40,045 bases of DNA from CAZCFB01 sp964511535 (GCA_964511535.1 CAZEFW010000081.1:1-40045), one strand, 5' to 3'. Numbered from the stretch's first letter, positions 8,665-17,155 are shown. Notes: generated by a model from the sequence alone, not told the origin. Numbers and translations: made by a program.

Positions 8665-9496
8665 GCCGCGGCGTCCTCGCCGCCAACTTGTTGCTGGTGA
8701 TGGCCATCGCCGTGGTGGCGGCCGACCTGTACCTGGCCCGGGGCAACACCTTGCGGCGCAACGGCCGCTGGGCAGTGACCAAGGTGGGGCTGGAGCGGCG
8801 GCCCATGGGCGCGGTAGCGTTCTTCGCGACCCGCACCACCCTGGCCCGGAACCAGCTGAACCTGGACCGCTACTTCAGCTACAACGAGGTGGTCCACCGG
8901 CAGACCCTCAAGCTGCGGAGGCTGACCTTCGCCGCGCGCGTGCAGAACGGCCCCGGCTGCCTGCTGGCGGTGGGGTTCCAGCGCGGCCCGGCCGGCTCAT
9001 CCGGCCTGATGTTGTGCGACGGAGAGGGCGCGCGGCAGAGCTTCTTCTATGACGCGGACAGCGTCGGCATGTTCCGCCGCCGAACCCCGGTCAAGCACGG
9101 CCCGATCTTCGGGCGAGGATGGGTGCAGGTGGCGCTCACCTTCGAGGCGGGCAAGGTGTCAGCCGCCATAAACGGCGCGCCGGCCGGCGCCCACCAGCCG
9201 CCGTTTGCCGCCAGCCAGGTGATCTCCTTCCGCACCAGCGGCTTCATCCTCGACGAGGAGGAGGAGGTGCTGGTGGACGACGTGGCCTTCCACCTGCGCG
9301 ACGGCTCGGTGCTGCGCGAGGCCTTCGACAACCGGAGGACGTTGCTCCACACCGCGGCGGCCGCGGCCCTCGGGGTGGCGTTGCTCAACCTGCTGCTGGT
9401 GCTGGCCCTGCGCGGCCGGCGCGGGGGGGGCGCCCCCGCCGGGGGGGGGGCCCCCCCCCCCCCGCGGCGGGGGGGGGGGGGGGGTGGTTGGGGGCC
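8661..9496 (+). CDS. N-terminal part of a membrane SGNH-hydrolase protein, broken at an assembly gap
   Basis: The ATG overlaps the nitroreductase stop (ATGA). The readable part has an N-terminal membrane anchor (VLAANLLLVMAIAVVAADLYL), then about 200 residues of beta-strand-rich sequence resembling a LamG/concanavalin-like jelly roll (for example WVQVALTFEAGKVSAAING), and a transmembrane helix at about residues 232-253 (TAAAAALGVALLNLLLVLAL). Reliable sequence ends near 9420; beyond that G and C homopolymers and the N run make the reading frame meaningless. After the gap the sequence resumes in another frame with a second membrane helix and the hydrolase domain. The natural gene was probably one unit covering 8661-10426. 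Confidence 0.7.
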
Positions 9497-9610
9497 NNNN
9501 NNNNNNGCGACACCGGGTGGCGGTGGCTCCACCCGGGGGGGGCGGGGGCCCTGGGGGGGGGGTGGGGCGCCCCGCGGGGGGGGCGGGCGGGGGGGGGCGG
9601 GCGCGGCGCC
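9421..9610. other. Low-quality G/C homopolymer region with 10-N assembly gap
   Basis: G and C runs of 8-14 bases flank ten N (9497-9506). Codon structure vanishes here and reappears in a different frame after about 9620. This is best explained as an assembly or base-calling artefact, not biology. True length and sequence are unknown. Confidence 0.9.
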
Positions 9611-9724
9611 GGCACGCCGGCGCTGCTGCTCAACGCCACCGCCCTGATCGGCGTGTTGGCGCTGTATGTGGTGGACCACCGCCACTTCTCCCACCAGGTG
9701 CCCGACCCGGACCAGATCGACTAC

Positions 9725-9727
9725 TAG
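9725..9727 (+). other. In-frame TAG inside the SGNH-hydrolase gene
   Basis: Downstream of the gap the frame encoding a membrane helix (NATALIGVLALYVVDHRH) runs to ...DQIDY, then TAG, then continues without break as GLEHPPENERDMVERLL into the hydrolase domain. Codon character is continuous across the stop. It is either a sequence error close to a poor-quality stretch or a real nonsense mutation. Confidence 0.75.
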
Positions 9728-9760
9728 GGGCTCGAGCACCCGCCGGAGAACGAGCGCGAC

Positions 9761-10426
9761 ATGGTGGAGCGGCTGCTGGCCAGCCACGCCAAGGGGCCGC
9801 CCATCGCGAGCACCGTTCGGGTGATGTTCCTTGGCACGTCACAGACCTGGGGGGAGGGGGCCAGCGCGCAGAACCGGATCACCTCCGAGGTGGTGTGCCG
9901 GCTGCTCGACCGCCGCCTGGCAGCCGCCGGCGCCAGGGCTGAGTGCATCAACGCGGGGGTGCGGGCCTCTGACTCGGGCCGAATGCTCGGCGCCTATCGA
10001 GATCACCTGATGGCGCTGAAGCCCGACGTGCTCGTGGCGATCTTCGGCTTCAACGACGTGGACAGGCCGGCGCTGCATCGCAACCTCTCCGACCTTGTGG
10101 CCGCCAACCGCCAGACCAGGATCCGGACCCTGCTGGTGGCCGAACCTTGCAGCTTTCGCTGGGGCATCTCCCGCGACAATCAACAGAAGATGCCCGCCCT
10201 GGCGGCCCGCCTCGGGGTGCCACTGGCCGAGCCCCAGCAGGCGCTGGACCGCAACCTGGACCATGGCTTCCTCTGGTGGGACGGGGCACACCTCACAGAC
10301 GCGGGTCAGGCGCTGCTGGCGCAGGAGCTGGTGGATGGTGGGCTCGGCAAGCTGGTGGATGAGGCGCTGGCGTCCAGGCGAGCGGCCGCGCCGGTGGACC
10401 CGGCCGCGCCCGCGGCGGTACAGTGA
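9761..10426 (+). CDS. SGNH/GDSL hydrolase domain (C-terminal part of a split gene)
   Basis: A 221-residue reading frame containing a complete SGNH hydrolase core: block I GTSQTWGEG (nucleophile Ser27), block III IFGFNDVD (Asn), and block V WWDGAHLTDAG (Asp-x-x-His). Enzymes of this fold are esterases or acyl-hydrolases. Together with the upstream membrane helices and jelly roll, the domain would be held outside the cytoplasmic membrane, so a cell-envelope or carbohydrate-ester substrate is a reasonable inference. The ATG at 9761 is only the first in-frame Met after the TAG at 9725; homologous sequence appears to begin earlier. It may be unexpressed as it stands. Its stop overlaps a possible GTG of the next gene. 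Confidence 0.75.
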   Translation: MVERLLASHAKGPPIASTVRVMFLGTSQTWGEGASAQNRITSEVVCRLLDRRLAAAGARAECINAGVRASDSGRMLGAYRDHLMALKPDVLVAIFGFNDVDRPALHRNLSDLVAANRQTRIRTLLVAEPCSFRWGISRDNQQKMPALAARLGVPLAEPQQALDRNLDHGFLWWDGAHLTDAGQALLAQELVDGGLGKLVDEALASRRAAAPVDPAAPAAVQ

Positions 10427-10449
10427 GCCGCCCCACCCAAGGAGGACCG

Positions 10450-11436
10450 ATGCAGGTGGTAATGACTCTCGGCCCGGCCACCGCGGACCCGCAGCTGCTG
10501 GACCGCCTGATGCCCACAGCCGCGCGCTTTCGGCTCAACGCGGCGCACCTGCCGGGCGACGCGCTGGAGCAGTGGATGGAGCGGCTGGAGGCGCTGTACC
10601 GGCGCGCCGGGGAGCGCCGGCCGGTGGTGGTGGATCTGCAGGGCGCCAAGATGCGAGTGGGCCGGCTGCGGCGCGAGCGCCCGATGCAGGGCAGGGTGAC
10701 CCTGGTGTGCCAGGCGCAGGACCCCGGGGAGGAGGACCGCGTGCCGGTGCCGCACCCCGAGCTGTTCGCGGCGGTCCGCCCGGGTGAGCGGCTCACTCTG
10801 GACGACGCGCGCATCACCCTCGAGGTGGAGGCCGTGGCGCAGGGGGAGATCAAGGCCCGCGTGCTCGGGGGCGACGGTCCGCCGCTGCGCGCCAACAAGG
10901 GGATCAACCGCCCCGATCACCCGGTGCCCTTCGAGGCGCTGTCAGAGGCGGACGCCCGGGCCGTGCAGGTGGCCGGGGCCTACCCCTTCTGCCAGTTCGC
11001 CTTCTCGTTCGTACATGACGGCAGCGAGGCCGCGTGCCTGCGCCGCCTGACCGGGGCGCCCCTGGTGGCCAAGCTGGAGCGGCCGGAGGCGCTGGATCGT
11101 GCGGCGCACATCGCCGAGGCGTTCGACGAGCTCTGGCTCTGCCGGGGCGACCTCGGCTCCCAGGTGGGCATGGCCGCGCTGGGGCCGCTGCAGGAAGCGT
11201 TCACCGCGCGCCTCCCGGGGCTGCGGGTTCCGTCGTTGTTGGCGGGCCAGGTGCTCGAGCACATGACCCACCACCCGGAGCCCACCCGCTCCGAGGTGGT
11301 GCACCTCTACGACGCGGCCAGGGCCGGCTGGGCCGGCGTGGTGCTCTCGGACGAGACCGCCGTGGGCCAAAACCCGGTGGCCGTGTGCGAGCTGCTGGAG
11401 CGGCTGCCTTTTATGCAGACGGCATCGCCCGCCTGA
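10450..11436 (+). CDS. Pyruvate kinase-like protein without C-terminal domain
   Basis: A 328-residue protein carrying most pyruvate kinase landmarks: TLGPAT, FRLNAAH (for RxNxSH), DLQGAKMR (for DTKGPEIR), LDDARITLEV, NKGINRPD, VAKLERPEALD (catalytic Lys and metal-binding Glu), CRGDLGSQVG (metal-binding Asp) and LAGQVLEHM ... PTRSEV ... SDETAVGQNP. Only the A barrel and a B-like domain are present; the roughly 120-150-residue C-terminal regulatory domain of normal enzymes (about 470 residues) is absent. The ATG at 10450 follows AAGGAGG with ideal spacing and places TLGPAT where pyruvate kinases begin; a GTG at 10423 is less likely. It may be an unregulated kinase or a protein with another phospho-enolpyruvate-related role. 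Confidence 0.85.
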   Translation: MQVVMTLGPATADPQLLDRLMPTAARFRLNAAHLPGDALEQWMERLEALYRRAGERRPVVVDLQGAKMRVGRLRRERPMQGRVTLVCQAQDPGEEDRVPVPHPELFAAVRPGERLTLDDARITLEVEAVAQGEIKARVLGGDGPPLRANKGINRPDHPVPFEALSEADARAVQVAGAYPFCQFAFSFVHDGSEAACLRRLTGAPLVAKLERPEALDRAAHIAEAFDELWLCRGDLGSQVGMAALGPLQEAFTARLPGLRVPSLLAGQVLEHMTHHPEPTRSEVVHLYDAARAGWAGVVLSDETAVGQNPVAVCELLERLPFMQTASPA

Positions 11437-11464
11437 CTCGCTGCCCGGGTGGGCGGGGCCGTGC

Positions 11465-11470
11465 TAACGT
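11465..11470 (+). promoter_or_regulatory. -10-like hexamer TAACGT, leaderless start
   Basis: TAACGT ends 8 nt before the amidase ATG at 11479, and no Shine-Dalgarno sequence is visible between. Same arrangement as at 7806, 17192, 27980 and 30940. Confidence 0.35.
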
Positions 11471-11478
11471 GGTGCATC

Positions 11479-12966
11479 ATGAAAATACCTGAATACGACC
11501 GGCTCGATGCCATGGGCCTGGCTGAACTTGTGCGTCGCGGTGATGTGTCTGCCGAGGAGCTTTTAGAGGCGGCGGTGGAGCGCATCGAGGCGCGCAACCC
11601 CGAGCTCAACGCGGTTGTGCATGAGCTGTTCGACCGGGCGCGGGACCGGGTCGCGTCCTTGCCCGACGGGCCGCTGCGGGGGGTACCGTTTCTGGTCAAG
11701 GACCTGAAGCTGCAGCTGGAGGGGACCCCCACCACCAACAGCTCGCGCCTGGGGCTGGAGCATCAGGCCAGCGGCAACAGCGTGCTCGCTCATCGCTACG
11801 AGGCGGCGGGGCTGCAGATCCTGGGCAAGACCAACACCCCGGAGTTCGGCATCATGGGCGTCACCGAGCCGGAGGTGCGCGGCCCCTGCCGCTCGCCGTG
11901 GAGCACCGATCACACCCCGGGCGGCAGCTCGGGCGGGTCGGCCGCCGCGGTGGCGTCGAGGATGGTGCCGGCGGCCCACGGCGGCGACGGCGGGGGCTCC
12001 ATCAGGATCCCTGCGTCAGCCTGCGGCCTGTTCGGCCTCAAGCCCACCCGCGGCCGGGTCACCATGGCGCCGTTCGCCGGTGAGGCCTGGGGCGGCTTCG
12101 TCCAGGAGCATGTGCTGACCCGCTCCGTGCGCGACAGCGCCCTGCTGCTGGACATCGCGGACCCGCCCACCCCCGGTGAGCCGTACGGCGTGCCGGCCAA
12201 GGCGCGCCCCTGGATCGACGAGGTGGGCGCGGACCCGGGCAAGCTGCGCATCGCCTTCACCCGCGACACCCTGTACGTGGGCGAGACCGAGGAGAGCTGC
12301 GTGGCGGCGGTGGACAGCGCGGTGGCCCTGCTGCGGGACCTGGGCCACCAGGTGGAGGAGGCCGCGCCGACCTTGCCGCGCCAGGAGATGATCCGGGCCT
12401 ACTTCCTCACCGTGGCCACCGGCGTGGCGCGCTTCGTCGAGCAGACCGCGGCGGCTGCCGGCGTGTCGCCCTCCGGCGCTGATTTTGAACCCTCCACCTG
12501 GTTGCTGGCCTCAATCGCCTGGAAGACCACCGCGCCGGAGCTGGTTGCGGCCCAGCAGCTGATGCAGGCCACCGCCCGGGACGTGGCCGGGTTCTTCGAG
12601 CAGTACGACTGCTTCGTCACCGCCACCATGGCCAGGCCCCCGGCCCGTGTGGGCGAGCTTTCCCTGAGCGCGGGTGAGCGGCGGCAGATGTTCCTGCTGC
12701 GCATGATGCCCCTGCGCAACCTGCTTCAGGTGGCCCTGGACAAGGTGGGCAGCGGCAAGCTGGCCTACACTCCGAACACCCAGCTGTTCAACCAGACCGG
12801 CCAGCCCGCCATGTCGGTGCCCCTGCACTGGAACGACGACGGGCTGCCCATCGGGGTCCAGTTCGCCGCCCGGTTCGGCGACGAGGCGACCCTGCTGCGG
12901 GTTGCGGCCCAGCTGGAGCAGGCGCGCCCCTGGGCCCGACGCCTGCCGCCGCTGCTCGAGGGGTGA
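11479..12966 (+). CDS. Amidase signature family enzyme
   Basis: A 495-residue serine amidase of the amidase-signature family (fatty-acid amide hydrolase, GatA and 6-aminohexanoate hydrolase relatives). The Ser-cisSer-Lys triad is visible: Lys74 in VPFLVKDL, cis-Ser150 in TPGGSSGGS, and nucleophile Ser174 in GGGSIRIPAS; the 24-residue spacing of the serines is that of the family. The C terminus has the expected NQTGQPAMSVPL block. It hydrolyses a C-N amide bond; the substrate cannot be read from sequence. No gatB or gatC lies near, so it is not a tRNA amidotransferase subunit. The ATG at 11479 is preferred to an earlier in-frame start at 11449 because it opens the conserved domain. Confidence 0.92.
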   Translation: MKIPEYDRLDAMGLAELVRRGDVSAEELLEAAVERIEARNPELNAVVHELFDRARDRVASLPDGPLRGVPFLVKDLKLQLEGTPTTNSSRLGLEHQASGNSVLAHRYEAAGLQILGKTNTPEFGIMGVTEPEVRGPCRSPWSTDHTPGGSSGGSAAAVASRMVPAAHGGDGGGSIRIPASACGLFGLKPTRGRVTMAPFAGEAWGGFVQEHVLTRSVRDSALLLDIADPPTPGEPYGVPAKARPWIDEVGADPGKLRIAFTRDTLYVGETEESCVAAVDSAVALLRDLGHQVEEAAPTLPRQEMIRAYFLTVATGVARFVEQTAAAAGVSPSGADFEPSTWLLASIAWKTTAPELVAAQQLMQATARDVAGFFEQYDCFVTATMARPPARVGELSLSAGERRQMFLLRMMPLRNLLQVALDKVGSGKLAYTPNTQLFNQTGQPAMSVPLHWNDDGLPIGVQFAARFGDEATLLRVAAQLEQARPWARRLPPLLEG

Positions 12967-12997
12967 GCCGGAGGGGCTCCTTTTGCCGACCCATAAC

Positions 12998-13026
12998 TTG
13001 TTCGGTCCCCCGCGGTGGGCTACGGT
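12998..13026 (+). promoter_or_regulatory. Candidate promoter of the CheY-CheC-DGC-kinase operon
   Basis: TTGTTC (12998-13003), a 17-bp spacer, then TACGGT (13021-13026). A start about 7 nt further gives a leader of some 34 nt that contains AAGGAG (13050-13055) ahead of the ATG at 13067. Confidence 0.35.
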
Positions 13027-13066
13027 CCAGCACAGGAAAAACACCAAACAAGGAGACGAATCCCCG

Positions 13067-13441
13067 ATGAGCAAGCGGTTGTTGATCTGTGACGACTCGT
13101 CCTTTTCCCGCAAGTCGATCCGCAAGGCGGTCCCGGACGGCTTCGACCTCGACATCACCGAGGCAGCCTCGGGTGAGGACGCGCTGGCCGCGTGCGCGGC
13201 CGGGGAAGTGGACCTGCTCTTTCTGGACCTGAACATGCCTGGCCTGGACGGGTTCGACGTGCTGCAGCGGCTCCATGATGACGGCTTCTCGGCGCCCATA
13301 ATCGTCATCACCGCCAATATCCAGAGCGCCCCGGCGAAGCGCGCCAGGGACCTGGGGGCCCGGGCCGTGGTGCAGAAGCCCATCAGCGAGGACAAGCTGT
13401 CCCAGCTGATGACCTACCTCTCCGGCGAGGGGGCGCTATGA
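13067..13441 (+). CDS. CheY-like single-domain response regulator
   Basis: A 124-residue receiver domain with no output domain. Key residues are present: acidic pair Asp9-Asp10, phospho-acceptor Asp54 in LLFLDLNMPGLDG, Thr82 in VITAN, and Lys104 in VVQKP. It should be phosphorylated by the histidine kinase encoded three genes downstream and dephosphorylated by the CheC-like protein next door, then bind a partner protein. AAGGAG lies 11 nt upstream of the ATG. Its stop overlaps the next start (ATGA), first gene of a four-gene operon. Confidence 0.93.
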   Translation: MSKRLLICDDSSFSRKSIRKAVPDGFDLDITEAASGEDALAACAAGEVDLLFLDLNMPGLDGFDVLQRLHDDGFSAPIIVITANIQSAPAKRARDLGARAVVQKPISEDKLSQLMTYLSGEGAL

Positions 13442-14019
13442 GCGTGGTGGAGTTCAACGCGGACCAGATAGACGCCCTGCAGGAGCTGGCCAACATCGGC
13501 ATGGGGCGCACCGCCAACGCCCTGAGCCAGCTGCTTGGGCTGGAGGTGCGGCTGAACATCCCCCAGGTTGAGCTGGTGAGCGTGGAGAAGCTGCTCAACA
13601 CCATGAAGGAGCGCATGGCCATCGAGGACGCGGTGGCCACCCGTCAGGCCTTCAGCGACGGTGTAGACGGCGAGGCGCTGCTGATCTTCGAGAACCGCCC
13701 CGAGCAGGGCCAGCAGCTGGAGGGGGAGCCGCTGCTCTCGGACGAGCAGATGCTCGAGATCACCAACATCATGGTGGGGGCGTTCCTCGGCAGCCTGCTC
13801 GAGCCGCTCAACGCCGAGCTCTACTTCTCGCCCCCCGCCCTGGTGGACGCCGCGGTGGGCGCGCCCGAGGCGCAGCCCGGCTGGGAGGCGGCCCTGATCC
13901 TGGACATCGAGATGGGCACCCACGGCCACATGGACAACTGCAAGCTGATGCTCGTGTTCCCCGAGGGGTCATTGCAGAAGATCCGCCTGGCCGTGGACAA
14001 GCTGCTCGAGGACCTGTAG
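13438..14019 (+). CDS. cheC: CheC-like phospho-response-regulator phosphatase
   Basis: A 193-residue CheC/CheX/FliY-family protein. Both CheC active-site motifs (E-x-x-N) are intact: Glu16-Asn19 in LQELANIGMGRTANALS and Glu107-Asn110 in MLEITNIMVGAFLG. Two active sites point to CheC more than to CheX, which has one. It should remove phosphate from the adjacent CheY-like receiver. CheD, the usual CheC partner, is not encoded in this window. It overlaps the receiver gene by 4 nt and is followed after 11 nt by the diguanylate cyclase gene. Confidence 0.88.
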   Translation: MSVVEFNADQIDALQELANIGMGRTANALSQLLGLEVRLNIPQVELVSVEKLLNTMKERMAIEDAVATRQAFSDGVDGEALLIFENRPEQGQQLEGEPLLSDEQMLEITNIMVGAFLGSLLEPLNAELYFSPPALVDAAVGAPEAQPGWEAALILDIEMGTHGHMDNCKLMLVFPEGSLQKIRLAVDKLLEDL

Positions 14020-14030
14020 GGAACGCTCCC

Positions 14031-14990
14031 GTGGCACGGGACCTCGACAACCTCATCCCGGACATCCTGGACCGCATCGACGTGGGCGTCCTCGTGCTCG
14101 ACCGGGAGCTCCGGGTCCGGCACTGGAACCGGTTCATGGCGGCGCACACCGGCCGGCGGGCGGACGAGCTGCTGGGCCGCGAGGTGTTCGCCGCCTTCCC
14201 CGAGCTCCCCGAGGCGTGGCTGCGGCGCAAGTGCGCCATGGTGTTCACCCTGGGGCAGTCGGCGTTCAGCGGCTGGCAGCAGCGGCCCTACCTGTTCCCG
14301 TGCAAGAGCCGGCTGCCGCTCACCGCGGGCCTGAAGCACATGCGCCAGGACTGCACCTTCCTGCCCCTCAAGGTGGGGCGCGGGGAGGTGGACCATGTGT
14401 GCGTGGTGATCACGGACGTCACCGAGGTGGCGGTGTACCAGCAGCAGCTCAAGAAGGCGCTTGCCGAGATCGAGGAGCTGAGCGCCCGGGATGGCCTGAC
14501 CGGGGTGTTCAACCGCAGGCGCCTGGACGAGCTGCTGGAGTTGGAGTTCAGCCGCCACAAGCGGTACTCCAGTTGCCTGGCGCTGGCCTTGCTGGACATC
14601 GACCACTTCAAGTCGCTCAACGACACCCACGGCCACCAGTTTGGCGACGAGGTCTTGCGCGGCCTGGCCCGGAGCATGGAGCAGACCGTCCGCGTCACCG
14701 ACAGCGTGGGGCGCTACGGCGGCGAGGAGTTCCTGATCATCATGCCCGGCATCGACGGAGAGCAGGGGGTGGCCGCCGCCGAACGATTCCGGCGCCTGGT
14801 GGAGGGGCTCTCCTTCGTTCACGAGGGTGAGGAGGTGCGGATCACCGTGAGCATCGGGGTCTGCGAGGTGCGGCCGCGCCACGCCGCCGCGGCCGACGCC
14901 GTGGGCGACGCGGACGCGGCGCTGTACGACGCCAAGGACCGGGGGCGCAACCTGGTGGTGCTGGTGCGCGACCGCGGCGAGGAGGGTTGA
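14031..14990 (+). CDS. PAS-GGDEF diguanylate cyclase
   Basis: A 319-residue cytoplasmic protein. Residues 8-132 form a PAS-type sensor (VGVLVLDRELRVRHWN) and residues 150-315 a GGDEF domain that makes c-di-GMP from two GTP. The active-site signature is GGEEF at 230-234, and the product-inhibition I-site RxxD (RVTD, 221-224) sits exactly five residues before it, so the enzyme should be active and feedback-inhibited. A short coiled coil (about 133-152) links the domains. The start is a GTG with AGGGA upstream; there is no ATG in a suitable place. The downstream kinase has a PilZ domain, a probable reader of its product. Confidence 0.93.
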   Translation: MARDLDNLIPDILDRIDVGVLVLDRELRVRHWNRFMAAHTGRRADELLGREVFAAFPELPEAWLRRKCAMVFTLGQSAFSGWQQRPYLFPCKSRLPLTAGLKHMRQDCTFLPLKVGRGEVDHVCVVITDVTEVAVYQQQLKKALAEIEELSARDGLTGVFNRRRLDELLELEFSRHKRYSSCLALALLDIDHFKSLNDTHGHQFGDEVLRGLARSMEQTVRVTDSVGRYGGEEFLIIMPGIDGEQGVAAAERFRRLVEGLSFVHEGEEVRITVSIGVCEVRPRHAAAADAVGDADAALYDAKDRGRNLVVLVRDRGEEG

Positions 14991-14995
14991 GGGAT

Positions 14996-17155
14996 ATGGT
15001 GCTCGGCACCGAGACCAGGAGGTACGCCCTGTTCGGGGCGCTGTTTGGGCTCTGCTTTCCGGTGGGCGCGACCCTGTTCATGATCCTCCAGGAGGGGCTC
15101 TCCTTTGGCTTCTCCTCGATGATCTGGGTCCAGCGCAACACGCCCCTGCTCTGGATCATCGACAGCGCGCCTTTCTTCCTCGGCCTGTTCGCCTCCTTCG
15201 CTGGAGTGCGCCAGGACCGCCTGGCGGCGGTGCTGGACCGACGCGAGGAGGTGATCAGAGAGCGCACCCGGGAGCTGGCCCTGGCCAACCAGGCGGTCAA
15301 GGAGCTGCTGGACAACATGCAGCAGGCGATCTTCACCGTGGGATCGCAGGGCAAGGTCAACCCGGAGTACTCGGCGTACACCGCCACCCTGTTTGGCGAT
15401 GTGACCATCGACGGCGCCCACATCCTGGACCTGCTGCAGGTGTCCGGCGAGGCGCCGGGAGAGGCCGCGCTCAGGATGAAGAACTGGTTCGAGCTGGTGT
15501 TCGGCTCGGACGAGCTGCAATGGATGATGACCCGGGACGAGGCGATCTCCGCCATCGAATACCGGCGGCCCGAGGCGCAGGGGGAGCCGAACCTGCGCAA
15601 CCTGGAGCTGGAGTACGCGCCGATCTACACCGACGGCGTCGTAAGCCGGGTGATGGTCATCGCCAAGGACGTGACCGACCTGCGCGAGCTGCGCCGGGAC
15701 GTCGTGGACAGGGAGCAGAAACTGAACATGGTCACCGAGGTGGTGACCGCCGGAGAGTCGGCTTTCCTGGAGTTCATGAGCGAGGCGGAGGAGCGGCTCC
15801 GGCCTCTTCGCGAGCCGAAGCGCGAGGGTGCGGAGGGCCACAATAAGCGGGAGGTCATGCGCGGCGTGCACACCATCAAGGGCAACGCGCGCATGTGCGG
15901 CCTGCGGGTGATCGAGGCCGTGGCCCACGAGGTGGAGCAGGGCCTGGTGAGCGGCAAGGGCGCCGGATCTGACGAGGACCTGCTGGCGCCCCTGACCCGG
16001 GCGCTGGCTGACGCCCGGGCCGCGGGAGAGAAGGTGTTCAGCGGCGCCAGGACGGCGGCGGGGCACCGTGAAGGCCCCTCCCGGGCCAGGGTGCTGGTGC
16101 TGGAGCGGTGCTTCGGCAGCTTCTCTCGCAACATGGCCCGCGCCCTGCCTGGCATGGAGCCGGACGCCCGGGCAGCTCTGGCCAGCCTGGAAGCGGCGGT
16201 GGAGTCGGTGGGGGCGGTGGAGACCGGCACCCTGGAGCCGGCGCTGCAGCGCATGGTGGCCGACCTGGCCATGGTGCGGGACAAGCGCGTTGGGCTCAGA
16301 GTGAGCGGCGGGCAGGTAACCGTCTCGCACCTGACCCGGTCCGCGCTGCGGGAGATCCTGGTGCACGCTCTGCGCAACGCGGTGGACCACGGGGTGGAGC
16401 AGGTGGAGGCCCGGGAGGCCGCGGGCAAGCCGCCGGGCTCCCAGGTCGCGGTGGCCTTCATGGAGGCGGAGAAGGTGCTGATCACCACGGTGCGGGACGA
16501 CGGCGCGGGCATCGACGTGGCGGCGCTCAAGGCGGCGTGCGTGGAGGCGGGGCTCATCTCCGCCGACGCTGCCCGCGCGCTTCAGGGCCCCGAGGCGCTG
16601 GAGCTGGTGTTCCGCCCGGGGCTCTCCACCGCCTCGGAGGTGACCGCAATCTCCGGTCGCGGCGCCGGTATGGACATCATCCGCGGCACGGCGCGGTGCC
16701 ACGGCGGGGAGGTAACCCTCAGCTCGACCCCGGGCAAGGGGACCGAGATCACCATCCGGCTGCCCCGGTCGAGCTACCCTCTCGACCTGCCCGCGCAGCG
16801 GCGCAAGGCGCCCCGTCGCGAGGTCTACTACTACCTGATGCTGCGCCACCTCGACGGCGATGAGTTCGGCAGGCTGATCGACGCCAGCGCCCTGGGGTTG
16901 CGCGCGGCCCACAAGGACGCGGTGGAGGTGGGCGAGACCCTGACCCTGGCCGTGCACGGCCCGGAGGAGCTGGACGACCGCCGCGCCATCAACGTACGCG
17001 CCAGCTGTCGCTGGTCCCGGCGGGCCCCGTCGGGCAAGGGGTACCTGAGCGGGTTCAGCTTCGAGGAGCTGGCGCAGGACGATCTCGCCGTGCTGCACGA
17101 CTGGACCCAGGCCCTGGGTGTGGACGGCAAGGGCCTCATCCCGCGCCAAGATTGA
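14996..17155 (+). CDS. Membrane PAS-HPt-HATPase histidine kinase with C-terminal PilZ domain
   Basis: A 719-residue CheA-related kinase. Two membrane helices (about 11-34 and 49-71) and a coiled coil lead into a PAS domain (about 105-225). An HPt domain follows with phospho-acceptor His292 (GVHTIKGNA), then a HATPase with N-box HALRNAVDHG (457-466), G1 box DDGAGID (501-507) and G2 box GRGAGMDII. The end (from about 600) is a PilZ domain: RKAPRRE (603-609) and DASALG (629-634) match RxxxR and (D/N)xSxxG, the c-di-GMP-binding motifs. The CheW-like domain of CheA and any methyl-accepting receptor are missing. ATG 14996 is used: GGAGGG lies 9 nt upstream, and it is preferred to TTG 14987. The kinase likely phosphorylates the operon's CheY and is modulated by c-di-GMP. 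Confidence 0.88.
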   Translation: MVLGTETRRYALFGALFGLCFPVGATLFMILQEGLSFGFSSMIWVQRNTPLLWIIDSAPFFLGLFASFAGVRQDRLAAVLDRREEVIRERTRELALANQAVKELLDNMQQAIFTVGSQGKVNPEYSAYTATLFGDVTIDGAHILDLLQVSGEAPGEAALRMKNWFELVFGSDELQWMMTRDEAISAIEYRRPEAQGEPNLRNLELEYAPIYTDGVVSRVMVIAKDVTDLRELRRDVVDREQKLNMVTEVVTAGESAFLEFMSEAEERLRPLREPKREGAEGHNKREVMRGVHTIKGNARMCGLRVIEAVAHEVEQGLVSGKGAGSDEDLLAPLTRALADARAAGEKVFSGARTAAGHREGPSRARVLVLERCFGSFSRNMARALPGMEPDARAALASLEAAVESVGAVETGTLEPALQRMVADLAMVRDKRVGLRVSGGQVTVSHLTRSALREILVHALRNAVDHGVEQVEAREAAGKPPGSQVAVAFMEAEKVLITTVRDDGAGIDVAALKAACVEAGLISADAARALQGPEALELVFRPGLSTASEVTAISGRGAGMDIIRGTARCHGGEVTLSSTPGKGTEITIRLPRSSYPLDLPAQRRKAPRREVYYYLMLRHLDGDEFGRLIDASALGLRAAHKDAVEVGETLTLAVHGPEELDDRRAINVRASCRWSRRAPSGKGYLSGFSFEELAQDDLAVLHDWTQALGVDGKGLIPRQD

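Noticed and set aside
9421..9610. G-run region as G-quadruplex or structured regulatory DNA
   Set aside because: Homopolymers border an N gap and destroy a reading frame; artefact is the simpler explanation.
11479..12966. Amidase as GatA of the tRNA amidotransferase
   Set aside because: No gatB or gatC nearby and the C-terminal half resembles general amidases.
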